Assembly: GCA_017475235.1 (NCBI GenBank)
Contig: JAFVGA010000006.1
Coordinates: 62,001-126,000 of the forward strand
Origin: Eubacterium sp.
Lineage (GTDB): Bacteria; Bacillota; Clostridia; Lachnospirales; Lachnospiraceae
DNA: 64,000 nucleotides
Direction: 5' to 3'
Position 1 is the first letter of the stretch, and each line of letters begins with the position of its first letter. A model generated the notes under the pieces. That model worked only from the letters and a program-made list of their open reading frames with translations. It was not told the DNA's origin and made no database searches. The translations under genes and the position numbers were made by a program. Below are positions 44,439-53,647 of this stretch, piece after piece.

Positions 44439-45275
44439 ATGGATTATCAATGGTATCCAGGCCATATGACAAAGGCCATTAGACAAATGAGAGAAGATAT
44501 CAAGTTGGTAGACCTAGTTATCGAGTTATTAGATGCTAGGATTCCTTTGAGTAGCCGAAATCCTGATATTGATAATCTTGGACAGAACAAAGCAAGACTA
44601 GTTATCTTAAATAAATCTGATTTAGCAGATGAATCTCAAAACAATTTGTGGGATAAATATTTTAAAGATAAAGGTTATACAGTTCTTAAAGTGGATTCGA
44701 GAGTGAATTCTTTGGCGAAGACGGTTGATAAAGCTATTGAAGTGCCTTGTAAAGAAAAGATTGAAGCTAACAAAAAGAAAGGAATTAACAGACCAATCAG
44801 AGCAATGGTTGTAGGTATTCCTAATGTTGGCAAATCGACATTTATTAATTCATATGCTAAAAGATCTGTTGCAAAGACAGGAAATAAACCTGGTGTGACA
44901 AAGGGTAAACAATGGATTAAGATTGGAAAGAATCTTGAACTACTTGATACTCCTGGAATTTTATGGCCTAAGTTTGATGATGAGCAGATTGGATTGAACC
45001 TAGCATTGGTTGGTTCAATGAATGATAACAATTTGGATTCGGCAGAGTTAGCATTTCACTTTATCAAGCAGACAAGAGAAAACTATCCTGACATTTTAAA
45101 GAATAGATTTAATATAGAAGGAAACGAAGATATAGTTGAGGAAATGTATCAAGTTGCAGATGTTAGAAACTGTAAACTTCCGGGAAACAAACTTGATTTA
45201 GATAAGGCGTCAAAGATCATTCTAGATGAGTTTAGAAACGGAAAACTAGGAAGAATTACTTTGGATAGGATTTAA
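44439..45275 (+). CDS. rbgA: Ribosome biogenesis GTPase RbgA (YlqF)
   Basis: GTPase needed for late 50S assembly. The 278-residue protein begins YQWYPGHMTKAIRQM and has circularly permuted G motifs: NKSDL (G4) before GIPNVGKSTFIN (G1) and LLDTPG (G3). The C-terminal helical domain is complete. It leads an operon with rnhB, yraN, a radical-SAM gene, der, plsY and gpsA. Confidence 0.96.
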   Translation: MDYQWYPGHMTKAIRQMREDIKLVDLVIELLDARIPLSSRNPDIDNLGQNKARLVILNKSDLADESQNNLWDKYFKDKGYTVLKVDSRVNSLAKTVDKAIEVPCKEKIEANKKKGINRPIRAMVVGIPNVGKSTFINSYAKRSVAKTGNKPGVTKGKQWIKIGKNLELLDTPGILWPKFDDEQIGLNLALVGSMNDNNLDSAELAFHFIKQTRENYPDILKNRFNIEGNEDIVEEMYQVADVRNCKLPGNKLDLDKASKIILDEFRNGKLGRITLDRI

Positions 45276-45276
45276 G

Positions 45277-46032
45277 ATGAATAGTATTTCTGATATTAAA
45301 AATGAATTAAAAGAATTAGAGATAGATGCTTTAGATGGATTCATTTCTAAGTACAGTGATGATGAAAGATCTGGCGTGAAGGCTTTGGTTAAAAAAGCGG
45401 AAAAACAGATTAAAGATTATGAGGCAGAACTAGAAAGAATCAATAATCTTTCATTTTATGAAAACAAATACAAGGACTATCAGTTTATCTGTGGTGTAGA
45501 TGAAGTTGGAAGGGGGCCTTTGGCGGGGCCGGTTGTTGCTGGGGCAGTCATATTGCCGAAAGATTGCGATATCTTATATATTAATGACTCGAAAAAGTTA
45601 TCTGCTAAAAAACGAGAGGAACTATATGATGAGATAACAAAGAAAGCAGTCGCGTGGTCAACAGCACTTTGTACTCCAGAAGAAATAGATGCCATAAATA
45701 TATTGCAGGCAACATACAATGCAATGAAGATGGCAATTCATCAGTTGAATCCACAGCCAGACATCTTACTTAACGATGCAGTGAAGATTCCTGATGTTGA
45801 TATCAAACAAGTTCCGATCATTAGAGGTGACAGTTCAAGCATCTCGATTGGAGCGGCTAGTATTGTTGCTAAAGTTACAAGAGATAGAATGATGGTGGAA
45901 TACGATAAGATTTACCCGGGTTATGATTTCGCCTCCAACAAAGGCTACGGCTCAGCAAAACATATTGAGGCAATAAAAAAACTTGGTCCAACACCAATTC
46001 ATAGAAAAACATTTATTCAAAATTTCATATAA
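45277..46032 (+). CDS. rnhB: Ribonuclease HII
   Basis: Removes ribonucleotides and RNA-DNA hybrids. The 251-residue protein has a Lys/Glu-rich N-terminal extension of about 70 residues, common in Firmicutes RNase HII, followed by CGVDEVGRGPLAGPVVAGAV with the catalytic Asp-Glu, NDSKKLSAKKRE, and GDSSSISIGAASIVAKVTRD. Neighbouring rbgA and yraN is the usual order. Confidence 0.96.
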   Translation: MNSISDIKNELKELEIDALDGFISKYSDDERSGVKALVKKAEKQIKDYEAELERINNLSFYENKYKDYQFICGVDEVGRGPLAGPVVAGAVILPKDCDILYINDSKKLSAKKREELYDEITKKAVAWSTALCTPEEIDAINILQATYNAMKMAIHQLNPQPDILLNDAVKIPDVDIKQVPIIRGDSSSISIGAASIVAKVTRDRMMVEYDKIYPGYDFASNKGYGSAKHIEAIKKLGPTPIHRKTFIQNFI

Positions 46033-46047
46033 GAATAAGGGGGATGT

Positions 46048-46395
46048 ATGAATACAAGAGTTATTGGTGCATTGAAAGAAGATATGGCTATTTCATATCT
46101 AGAAGAAAATGGTTTTGAAATAATTGAGAGAAACTTTAAATGCAAGATTGGCGAAATAGATGTTATAGCAAAGAAAGATGATGTTATAAGATTTATTGAG
46201 ATTAAATATAGAAAAGGAAATGTGGCTGGTGGAGCTCATTATGCAATAAGCAAGAGTAAGCTTATTAAGATTTCGAAGATTGCAAGTTTTTATATAATGA
46301 CTCATCCAAATGGCAACAGTTCATATAGCATTGATGCAATAATTATCGAAAATGATTGTATTGAGTATTTAGAAAATATTTTCGGCGGAATGTAA
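46048..46395 (+). CDS. YraN family endonuclease-like protein (UPF0102)
   Basis: 115-residue protein with a restriction-endonuclease-like fold; function undetermined. Motifs are GALKEDMAISYLEENGFEI, CKIGEIDVIAKK (the E-x-D core) and FIEIKYRK (ExK). It often follows rnhB, as here, and is probably co-transcribed with it. Confidence 0.93.
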   Translation: MNTRVIGALKEDMAISYLEENGFEIIERNFKCKIGEIDVIAKKDDVIRFIEIKYRKGNVAGGAHYAISKSKLIKISKIASFYIMTHPNGNSSYSIDAIIIENDCIEYLENIFGGM

Positions 46396-46397
46396 CT

Positions 46398-47714
46398 ATG
46401 AGAAAACACTTAATAAAAGATGTAGTTCAAAATTCAATAGCAGATCAGTTGGAAATCAAGAATGGTGATTATCTTTTATCTATTGATGGAAAAGAGATAA
46501 AGGATATTTTTGATTACCATTTATTAAGTGAGTCCGAAAACCTAACTCTTGAAATAGAAGCATCAGATGGTGAGATTTGGGAAATTGATATTGAAAAAGA
46601 TGAAGATCAAGACTTGGGTCTGATTTTTGATAACGAATTATTGGATGAATATAAATCATGTACTAACAAATGTATCTTTTGTTTTATTGATCAAATGCCA
46701 CCAGGCATGAGAGAGACATTGTACTTTAAAGATGATGACTCAAGACTTTCATTTATTCAAGGTAACTATGTGACTTTGACGAATATGACAGACGACGATG
46801 TGGATAGAATCATTCGATACAATTTGTCGCCAATTAATATTTCGGTTCATACAATGGACAAAGAATTGAGATGCAAGATGCTTAACAATAGATTTGCAGG
46901 TGACAAGTTAGAGTACATTAAGAAATTAAATGATAACAACATTACAATGAATGCTCAGATCGTTCTTTGTAAAGGTTACAATGATAAAGAAAAGCTGGAT
47001 GAGACATTAGAAAAGATGATGCCTTATGTTCCGAACTTAAAGAGTTGTTCAGTTGTACCTGCTGGTCTTACAAAGTTTAGAGAAGGTTTGGCTGAGCTTG
47101 AACCATTTACAAAAGAAGAAGCAAAAGAAGTTATTGCTCAAGTTGATAAATGGCAGAAAGTATTCAAAGAGAAAATTGGCATAAACTATGTGTATGCAGC
47201 TGATGAGTTTTATATGATGTCAGACACTCCAATTCCAGAAGAGGATTATTATGATGGTTATCCTCAAATTGAAAATGGCGTTGGAATGACCAGATCATAT
47301 TTGAATGAGTTTTATGATTATCTAGATTCATATGAAGGTGATGATAGAGTAAGGACAGTTTCGGTTGTAACAGGTGAATTATTCTATAACTGTAGTCTTG
47401 AAATGGCAGATGCTATAAACAAAAAATATCCTAACATTGATATAAAAGTATATAAGATTATTAACGATTTCTTTGGTCATACAATCACTGTAACTGGATT
47501 GCTTGTGGGGAAAGATATCATTGATCAGTTAAAAGGAAAAGACTTGGGTGATGAGTTGTTATTGCCTGCAAATACGCTTAAGTGGGGTGAGGACATCTTC
47601 CTCGATGACGTAAGTCTTGACGAGCTAAAAGACGTTTTACAAACAACCCCTGTTATTGTAAAATCTAATGGGAAAGATTTTATAGACAAGATACTAGGAG
47701 AAGAAAATGAGTAA
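46398..47714 (+). CDS. DUF512 radical SAM protein with PDZ-like N terminus
   Basis: 438 residues. Residues 1-85 resemble a PDZ domain ([17 protein letters not shown]). The radical-SAM cluster motif follows as CTNKCIFC (CxxxCxxC), with [21 protein letters not shown], and the C-terminal DUF512 domain contains [19 protein letters not shown]. Reaction unknown. The gene overlaps der by 8 bases, a neighbourhood widely conserved in Clostridia, suggesting a role near ribosome biogenesis. Confidence 0.92.
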   Translation: MRKHLIKDVVQNSIADQLEIKNGDYLLSIDGKEIKDIFDYHLLSESENLTLEIEASDGEIWEIDIEKDEDQDLGLIFDNELLDEYKSCTNKCIFCFIDQMPPGMRETLYFKDDDSRLSFIQGNYVTLTNMTDDDVDRIIRYNLSPINISVHTMDKELRCKMLNNRFAGDKLEYIKKLNDNNITMNAQIVLCKGYNDKEKLDETLEKMMPYVPNLKSCSVVPAGLTKFREGLAELEPFTKEEAKEVIAQVDKWQKVFKEKIGINYVYAADEFYMMSDTPIPEEDYYDGYPQIENGVGMTRSYLNEFYDYLDSYEGDDRVRTVSVVTGELFYNCSLEMADAINKKYPNIDIKVYKIINDFFGHTITVTGLLVGKDIIDQLKGKDLGDELLLPANTLKWGEDIFLDDVSLDELKDVLQTTPVIVKSNGKDFIDKILGEENE

Positions 47715-49032
47715 ACCAATCGTAGCCATAGTAGGCCGACCAAATGTTGGCAAATCTACATTGTTTAATGCTTTGGCTGGCGAAATGATTTCAATTGTAA
47801 AAGATACCCCTGGTGTAACTAGGGATAGAATATATGCAAATATTGACTGGACAGGACATCAGTTTACTATGATTGATACTGGTGGTATTGAGCCAGATAG
47901 TAATGATATCATCTTAAAGCAGATGCGCGAGCAAGCGCAGATCGCCATTGATACAGCTGATGTCATTATTTTTATGACCGATATTAAACAAGGTTTGGTC
48001 GATGCTGATTCAAAGGTTGCTGATATGTTGAGACGTAGCGGCAAGCCTGTTGTTTTGGTTGTAAACAAGGTGGACAACTTTAAAAAGATGGAAGCCGATG
48101 TTTACGAGTTTTACAACTTAGGAATTGGTGATCCTTACGCGATTTCATCAGCTAACAAATCTGGTTTTGGTGATATGCTTGATAAGGTGGTCGAACACTT
48201 TGATAATCTTGAGGACTTCGACGAAGACGATGGTATCCCTAAAGTTGCTATCATCGGAAAACCAAATGTTGGTAAGTCATCAATTATAAACAAACTTGCT
48301 GGCGATAACAGAGCAATTGTATCTGATATTGCTGGAACGACTAGAGATGCTATCGACACTAAGCTTGAGTTTGAGGGTAAAGAGTATACCTTTATCGATA
48401 CAGCAGGTATGCGTCGTAAGTCGAAGGTGAAAGAAGACATTGAGCGCTATAGTGTAATCCGTGCGGTTACTGCAGTCGAGAGAGCTGACGTTGTTATAGT
48501 TGTGATTGATGCCGTGGAAGGTATTACTGAGCAAGATGCAAAGATTGCCGGCATTGCCCACGACAACGGCAAAGGGATAATCGTTGCAGTTAATAAATGG
48601 GATGCGATAGAAAAAACTGATAAGACAGTTTATAAATATAAAGAAGATATTAAAAAGATTTTGTCATTTATGCCATATGCCGAGGTGATATTTATTTCGG
48701 CGAAGACGGGTCAGAGGTTTGCTAAGATATTTGAAGCGATTGATGTTGTGATTTCAAATGCTACACTTAGAATTGAAACAGGAACATTAAATCAGATTAT
48801 GGCAGAGGCAGTTGCGCTTCAACAGCCACCATCAGACAAAGGTAGAAGGCTTAAACTTTTATATATTACTCAAGTTGGTGTCAAGCCACCTACATTTGTT
48901 ATATTTGTTAATGACAGACAGCTTATGCATTTTTCATATACTAGATACATTGAGAACAAGATCAGAGAAGCTTTTGGCTTTACTGGTACACCGCTCAAGT
49001 TCATAATTAGAGAGAGGAAAGAAGAGAAATGA
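47707..49032 (+). CDS. der: Ribosome-associated GTPase Der (EngA)
   Basis: Two tandem GTPase domains and a KH-like C terminus, needed for 50S assembly. The 441-residue protein carries the P-loops [10 protein letters not shown] (about residue 9) and [10 protein letters not shown] (about residue 183), with the G3 motifs DTGGIEP and DTAGMRRK and NKVDN / NKWDA as G4. Ends overlap the upstream radical-SAM gene and downstream plsY. Confidence 0.98.
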   Translation: MSKPIVAIVGRPNVGKSTLFNALAGEMISIVKDTPGVTRDRIYANIDWTGHQFTMIDTGGIEPDSNDIILKQMREQAQIAIDTADVIIFMTDIKQGLVDADSKVADMLRRSGKPVVLVVNKVDNFKKMEADVYEFYNLGIGDPYAISSANKSGFGDMLDKVVEHFDNLEDFDEDDGIPKVAIIGKPNVGKSSIINKLAGDNRAIVSDIAGTTRDAIDTKLEFEGKEYTFIDTAGMRRKSKVKEDIERYSVIRAVTAVERADVVIVVIDAVEGITEQDAKIAGIAHDNGKGIIVAVNKWDAIEKTDKTVYKYKEDIKKILSFMPYAEVIFISAKTGQRFAKIFEAIDVVISNATLRIETGTLNQIMAEAVALQQPPSDKGRRLKLLYITQVGVKPPTFVIFVNDRQLMHFSYTRYIENKIREAFGFTGTPLKFIIRERKEEK

Positions 49033-49715
49033 TTTGGAAATTAATAGTATCATTTATAATTGGATATGTTTTTGGAATGTTCAAGACAGGTCCAGTTTTA
49101 GCTAAAGTAAGAGGTATTGATTTGTCACAAACCGGGTCAGGAAATACTGGTATGACAAATACAATGCGTGCGCTAGGAAAAAAGGTTGGTATTTGGGCAT
49201 TTGTCGGAGACACCTTGAAAATAATTATTCCTGCATTTGTCACATACTTCTTGTTTGCTAAATGTGGTCATCCTTATCCAACAGGTGAGCATGTTTGCTT
49301 GTTTATTATGGTGACATCATTTGGTGGAATCTTAGGAGATATGTTCCCGTTCTATAATGGATTTAAAGGTGGAAAAGGAGTATCTAGTTTTTCAGGTATG
49401 GTATTAACATTATTATTCCTAACTTGTGATTGGAAGTTTACAGTAGTTGGATTGATTGTGTTCTTCACAACTATGTTTGTCACTAGATATGTTTCAGTAG
49501 GTTCATTAGTACTTATTGTTTCTATATTTATTGAATTTGTCGTTTGGGGTCAGATGGACATGATTTATTCGTTGAAGAATCCCGAAGATAGAATCTATAT
49601 TTATATCATAGTTTTTATTATAATGGTATTAGTGTTTATCAGACACAGAGAGAACTTAAAGAGACTTGCTAATGGAACTGAAAATAAGATTGGACAGAAA
49701 AAGGAGGACAAGTAA
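49029..49715 (+). CDS. plsY: Glycerol-3-phosphate acyltransferase PlsY
   Basis: Membrane enzyme that transfers the acyl group from acyl-phosphate (made by PlsX) to glycerol-3-phosphate. The 228-residue protein has about six hydrophobic segments and conserved motifs [26 protein letters not shown] and HRENLKRL. It overlaps der by 4 bases and gpsA by 1, so supply of glycerol-3-phosphate and its use are coupled. Confidence 0.95.
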   Translation: MIWKLIVSFIIGYVFGMFKTGPVLAKVRGIDLSQTGSGNTGMTNTMRALGKKVGIWAFVGDTLKIIIPAFVTYFLFAKCGHPYPTGEHVCLFIMVTSFGGILGDMFPFYNGFKGGKGVSSFSGMVLTLLFLTCDWKFTVVGLIVFFTTMFVTRYVSVGSLVLIVSIFIEFVVWGQMDMIYSLKNPEDRIYIYIIVFIIMVLVFIRHRENLKRLANGTENKIGQKKEDK

Positions 49716-50728
49716 TGTCAAAAGTTACTGTATTAGGTGGTGGTGGATGGGCCATCGCTCTTGCTAAAGTATTATGTGAAAATGGACATGACGTAACTAT
49801 TTGGTCAGCGGTTGAACGTGAGGTGGAGAGCCTAAAGAATGACCGTGAAAACAAAGTGAGTTTGCCTGGCATTACTATTCCTGATGAGATAAAAATTACA
49901 GGCGACTTGGACGAATGCGTTGGAGAAGCTGATGTGATTATTATGGCTGTTGCATCTTCATTTGTTAGAGCAACCGCTAATTCTTTGCAGGGCAAGATTA
50001 AAGACGGACAGATAATAGTTGATGTTGCAAAGGGTATTGAAGATGATACTTTCAATACAATGACTGAGATTATTGCTGAGGAATTACCAGAGAGTGATCC
50101 AGTTGTATTGTCTGGACCAAGTCACGCGGAGGAAGTGGGAAGAAGAATTCCTACATCTGTTGTTATTGGTGCGAAAAAAGAAGATACAGCGGAACTTGTT
50201 CAAAAGTTATTTGCAAATGAATATTTTAGAGTATATAGAAGTCCTGATATGAAGAGTATTGAACTGGGTGGTTCGTTGAAGAACGTTATCGCTTTGGCTG
50301 CAGGTGTCATTGACGGACTTGGATTTGGCGACAACACTGAGGCAGCTCTTATGACAAGAGGTATCAGTGAAATCACTAAGCTTGGAATCGAGATTGGTGG
50401 ACATAGAAGAACTTTCTATGGTTTGTCAGGTATGGGTGACTTGATTGTTACTTGTGCAAGTAAACACTCAAGAAATAGACGTGCTGGTGTTTTGATTGGA
50501 AAAGGCTATTCACTAGATGAAGCAATAAAAGAAGTTAACATGGTAGTTGAGGGTGCCGTTTCGGCAAAGGCTGCATACGCGCTTGCTCAAAAGTACAATG
50601 TAGATTGTCCAATTATCGAGGCGGTTAACAGAGTCCTCTTCGAAGGAAAAGAACCACTTGAGGCTATGAAAGAACTTATGAATAGAAGACTTACAAACGA
50701 GTATATTGATATTGATTGGGAAGATTAA
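49715..50728 (+). CDS. gpsA: Glycerol-3-phosphate dehydrogenase [NAD(P)+]
   Basis: Makes sn-glycerol-3-phosphate for phospholipids from dihydroxyacetone phosphate. The 337-residue protein has the Rossmann motif GGGGWAIALAKVL at the start, VVLSGPSHAEEV, and the catalytic ELGGSLKNVIALAAG (Lys) and TRGISEITKLG blocks. It completes the der-plsY-gpsA set. Confidence 0.97.
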   Translation: MSKVTVLGGGGWAIALAKVLCENGHDVTIWSAVEREVESLKNDRENKVSLPGITIPDEIKITGDLDECVGEADVIIMAVASSFVRATANSLQGKIKDGQIIVDVAKGIEDDTFNTMTEIIAEELPESDPVVLSGPSHAEEVGRRIPTSVVIGAKKEDTAELVQKLFANEYFRVYRSPDMKSIELGGSLKNVIALAAGVIDGLGFGDNTEAALMTRGISEITKLGIEIGGHRRTFYGLSGMGDLIVTCASKHSRNRRAGVLIGKGYSLDEAIKEVNMVVEGAVSAKAAYALAQKYNVDCPIIEAVNRVLFEGKEPLEAMKELMNRRLTNEYIDIDWED

Positions 50729-50731
50729 TTA

Positions 50732-52306
50732 ATGAGAACACAACACAGAAAAATAAATAAGCCAGAGAACAGAGGTAAAGAAGGCATTGGATCATTTATC
50801 TTTAGTAGATCCTTTGTGTTCTTTTTAATGCTTGCGTTACAAGTTGCTTTATTTATATTAATTACTTATTATGCGTCAAGTTCTAGGATTATATACATTG
50901 TTATTTATATTATTATGTTAGGCATTATTGTCTATATTATTAATGATGACTCAGATCCGAATATGAAATTGCTTTGGGTTATTTTGTTGTTGTTAGTTCC
51001 TGCGTTTGGAACATTAATGTATCTATACTTTAGATTCCAGCCAGCATCACATTCGCTTAAGAAGAAGTTGAAAAAGATTAATATTAAATCTGAAAGATAT
51101 TTAGCCCAAGATAAAAGAATGTTGGGCGAACTTTATTTGCAAAATAAAAATATTGCTTCATTAGCAAATTTTGTATATGAAAGTAATGACTTGCCTGTCT
51201 ATAGAAATACTGAAGTAACTTACTTTAGAAGTGGTGAAGAAAAGTATAAGGCATTAATTGAAAAACTTGAAGAAGCTCAGGACTTCATTTTTATTGAGTA
51301 CTTTATTATTGGTCGAGGTAAAGTTTGGGATTCAATTCTTAGAATATTAGAAAAGAAAGTTCAGCAGGGTGTTGAAGTTCGTGTAATGTATGACGGACTT
51401 TGTTCATTCTCTAAATTAGATATTGGTTATTATAAAAAGTTGCAGAAAAAAGGTATTAAAGCAAAACCTTTTGCACCTGCACGTCCATTTATAACAACAA
51501 ACCAAAACAATAGAGATCACAGAAAGATACTAGTGGTTGATGGCAAGGTGGCCTTTACAGGCGGCATCAACTTGTCTGACGAATATATGAACGTGGTTGA
51601 ACACTACGGTTACTGGAAAGATACGGCAGTAATGGTAGAAGGTGATGCGGCGAAAAGTTACACATTACTATTTTTGAAGATGTGGAATGTTTCTGAAAAC
51701 ACAATTCAGAATTTCGATAGATATCTAAATGTAGATATTCCACCAATTTATCCAGATAGTGGATATGTTATGGCTTATGCGGACAATCCGTTTAACCATT
51801 ATCAGGTTGGGCACTCTGTTTATTTAGATATCATTAATAACGCAACTCGATATTGTCATATTATTACTCCATATTTGGTGCTTGATAATATTACAATGAA
51901 CGCACTTAAATTTGCCGCGAAACGTGGAGTTGATGTAAAAATTATTATGCCTGGTATTCCTGATAAGCATTATGCGTATTGCTTGGCCAGAACATATTAT
52001 AAAGAATTGATTAGATGGGGCGTTGAGATTTATGAGTACTCACCAGGATTTACCCACGCCAAAGTCTTTGTAGCGGACGACGAAGTAGCCACAGTTGGTA
52101 CTTATAATCTTGATTATAGAAGTTTGTATTTGCATTTTGAAAATGGTTGTTATATGTACAAATGTAAGTGTATAAAAGATATTGAAGACGATTTCCAAGA
52201 TACAATGAATCAATCTAGCAAGGTTACTTTGATGGGTTGTAAAAATAGACCGTTATACTATAAAGCAACCGGAAAAGTGATGAGATTGATAGCACCAATG
52301 CTATAA
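50732..52306 (+). CDS. cls: Cardiolipin synthase (phospholipase D family)
   Basis: Condenses two phosphatidylglycerol molecules. The 524-residue protein has a basic N terminus, two or three membrane helices in residues about 25-110, then two PLD domains with the HKD motifs DHRKILVVDGKVAFTGG and HAKVFVADDEVATVG. It starts 3 bases after gpsA, continuing the phospholipid theme, and ends at a terminator. Confidence 0.94.
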   Translation: MRTQHRKINKPENRGKEGIGSFIFSRSFVFFLMLALQVALFILITYYASSSRIIYIVIYIIMLGIIVYIINDDSDPNMKLLWVILLLLVPAFGTLMYLYFRFQPASHSLKKKLKKINIKSERYLAQDKRMLGELYLQNKNIASLANFVYESNDLPVYRNTEVTYFRSGEEKYKALIEKLEEAQDFIFIEYFIIGRGKVWDSILRILEKKVQQGVEVRVMYDGLCSFSKLDIGYYKKLQKKGIKAKPFAPARPFITTNQNNRDHRKILVVDGKVAFTGGINLSDEYMNVVEHYGYWKDTAVMVEGDAAKSYTLLFLKMWNVSENTIQNFDRYLNVDIPPIYPDSGYVMAYADNPFNHYQVGHSVYLDIINNATRYCHIITPYLVLDNITMNALKFAAKRGVDVKIIMPGIPDKHYAYCLARTYYKELIRWGVEIYEYSPGFTHAKVFVADDEVATVGTYNLDYRSLYLHFENGCYMYKCKCIKDIEDDFQDTMNQSSKVTLMGCKNRPLYYKATGKVMRLIAPML

Positions 52307-52317
52307 AAATAGACTTT

Positions 52318-52346
52318 AAGCCCCTAATATTTAGGGGCTTTTATTA
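52318..52346 (+). terminator. Terminator of the rbgA-to-cls operon
   Basis: Perfect 10-bp stem AAGCCCCTAA / TTAGGGGCTT with a 3-base loop, followed by TTATTAT. Confidence 0.88.
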
Positions 52347-52358
52347 TGTGGTGCTCAA

Positions 52359-52387
52359 TTGAAAATATAGGTATATTTTGTTATAAT
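52359..52387 (+). promoter_or_regulatory. Promoter for tyrS-alaS
   Basis: TTGAAA at 52359-52364, 17-base spacer and perfect TATAAT at 52382-52387. The leader of about 25 bases is too short for a T-box riboswitch. Confidence 0.8.
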
Positions 52388-52418
52388 CTATGCTTGAATG
52401 CGAAATAAGGAGAGAACT

Positions 52419-53645
52419 ATGAATACTTATGACGAATTAAAAGAAAGAGGGCTTATTGCTCAGGTTACTGACGAGCAAAAAGTCGCAGATTTAATAAATA
52501 AAGGTGAAGCAACTTTTTATATTGGATTTGACCCTACAGCAGATAGTTTACATGTAGGTCATTTTATGGCGCTTTGCCTAATGAAAAGACTTCAAATGGC
52601 TGGAAATAAGCCTATAGCGCTTATTGGCGGTGGTACAGCAATGGTCGGAGATCCTTCAGGAAAGACTGATATGCGTCAAATGATGACTAAAGAGACTATT
52701 GAAAACAACGTTGCTGCATTTAAGAAACAAATGAGCAGATTCATTGATTTTGAAGATGACAAAGCTCTTTTGGTTAACAATGCTGACTGGCTATTAGATC
52801 TTAACTATGTTGAGTTTTTGAGAGAAGTTGGACCACATTTTTCTGTTAACAATATGCTTCGTGCTGAGTGTTATAAGCAGAGAATGGAAAAAGGTCTAAG
52901 TTTCCTTGAGTTTAACTATATGATTATGCAAAGTTACGACTTCTACAAACTATTCCAGGATTACGGATGTAATCTACAGTTTGGCGGAGACGATCAGTGG
53001 AGCAATATGCTTGGCGGTACTGAGTTAATCAGAAGAAAGCTAGGCGAAGATGCATCAGCTATGACAATCACTTTGCTTCTAAATTCAGAAGGAAAGAAGA
53101 TGGGCAAAACTGTTTCGGGTGCCGTTTGGCTAGATCCTGAAAAGACATCACCATACGATTTCTACCAGTACTGGAGAAATGTGGATGATGCTGATGTAAT
53201 CAAGTGTTTGAAGATGTTAACATTCCTACCTTTAGATCAAATCAAAGAGATGGAATCTTGGGAAGGTAGCGAATTAAATAAAGCAAAAGAAATTTTGGCT
53301 TACGAACTAACAAATCTAGTTCACGGCGAGGATGAAGCTAAGAAAGCTGATGCCGCCGCGAAGGCTATGTTTGCAAATGGTGGTATTTCTGGAGACATTC
53401 CAACTACCACATATCCAAAAGCAGAGTTGGACGAAGGTAAAGATATTCTAACCCTATTGGTTGATGCAGAACTTGCAAAATCAAGAGGTGAAGCTAGAAG
53501 ACTAGTTCAACAAAACGGCGTATCAGTTAACGGAGAAAAAGTTGCTGAGATTGACGCTACATTTACAACAGATGATTACAACGAAGATGGAGTTATCCTT
53601 ATCAAGAAAGGTAAGAAAGTTTTCCATCAGATAAAGGGTGAATAA
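52419..53645 (+). CDS. tyrS: Tyrosyl-tRNA synthetase
   Basis: Charges tRNA-Tyr. The 408-residue class I synthetase has the HIGH-like motif in SLHVGH, the KMSKS-like motif as GKKMGKT and a C-terminal S4 RNA-binding domain (KSRGEARRLVQQNGVSVNGEKV). AAGGAG fits the ATG at 52419; an in-frame ATG at 52398 lies upstream of that ribosome binding site. alaS follows after two bases. Confidence 0.97.
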   Translation: MNTYDELKERGLIAQVTDEQKVADLINKGEATFYIGFDPTADSLHVGHFMALCLMKRLQMAGNKPIALIGGGTAMVGDPSGKTDMRQMMTKETIENNVAAFKKQMSRFIDFEDDKALLVNNADWLLDLNYVEFLREVGPHFSVNNMLRAECYKQRMEKGLSFLEFNYMIMQSYDFYKLFQDYGCNLQFGGDDQWSNMLGGTELIRRKLGEDASAMTITLLLNSEGKKMGKTVSGAVWLDPEKTSPYDFYQYWRNVDDADVIKCLKMLTFLPLDQIKEMESWEGSELNKAKEILAYELTNLVHGEDEAKKADAAAKAMFANGGISGDIPTTTYPKAELDEGKDILTLLVDAELAKSRGEARRLVQQNGVSVNGEKVAEIDATFTTDDYNEDGVILIKKGKKVFHQIKGE

Positions 53646-53647
53646 TT

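Noticed and set aside
52388..52418. T-box riboswitch before tyrS-alaS
   Set aside because: The leader is only about 25 bases and no T-box sequence or specifier hairpin is present.
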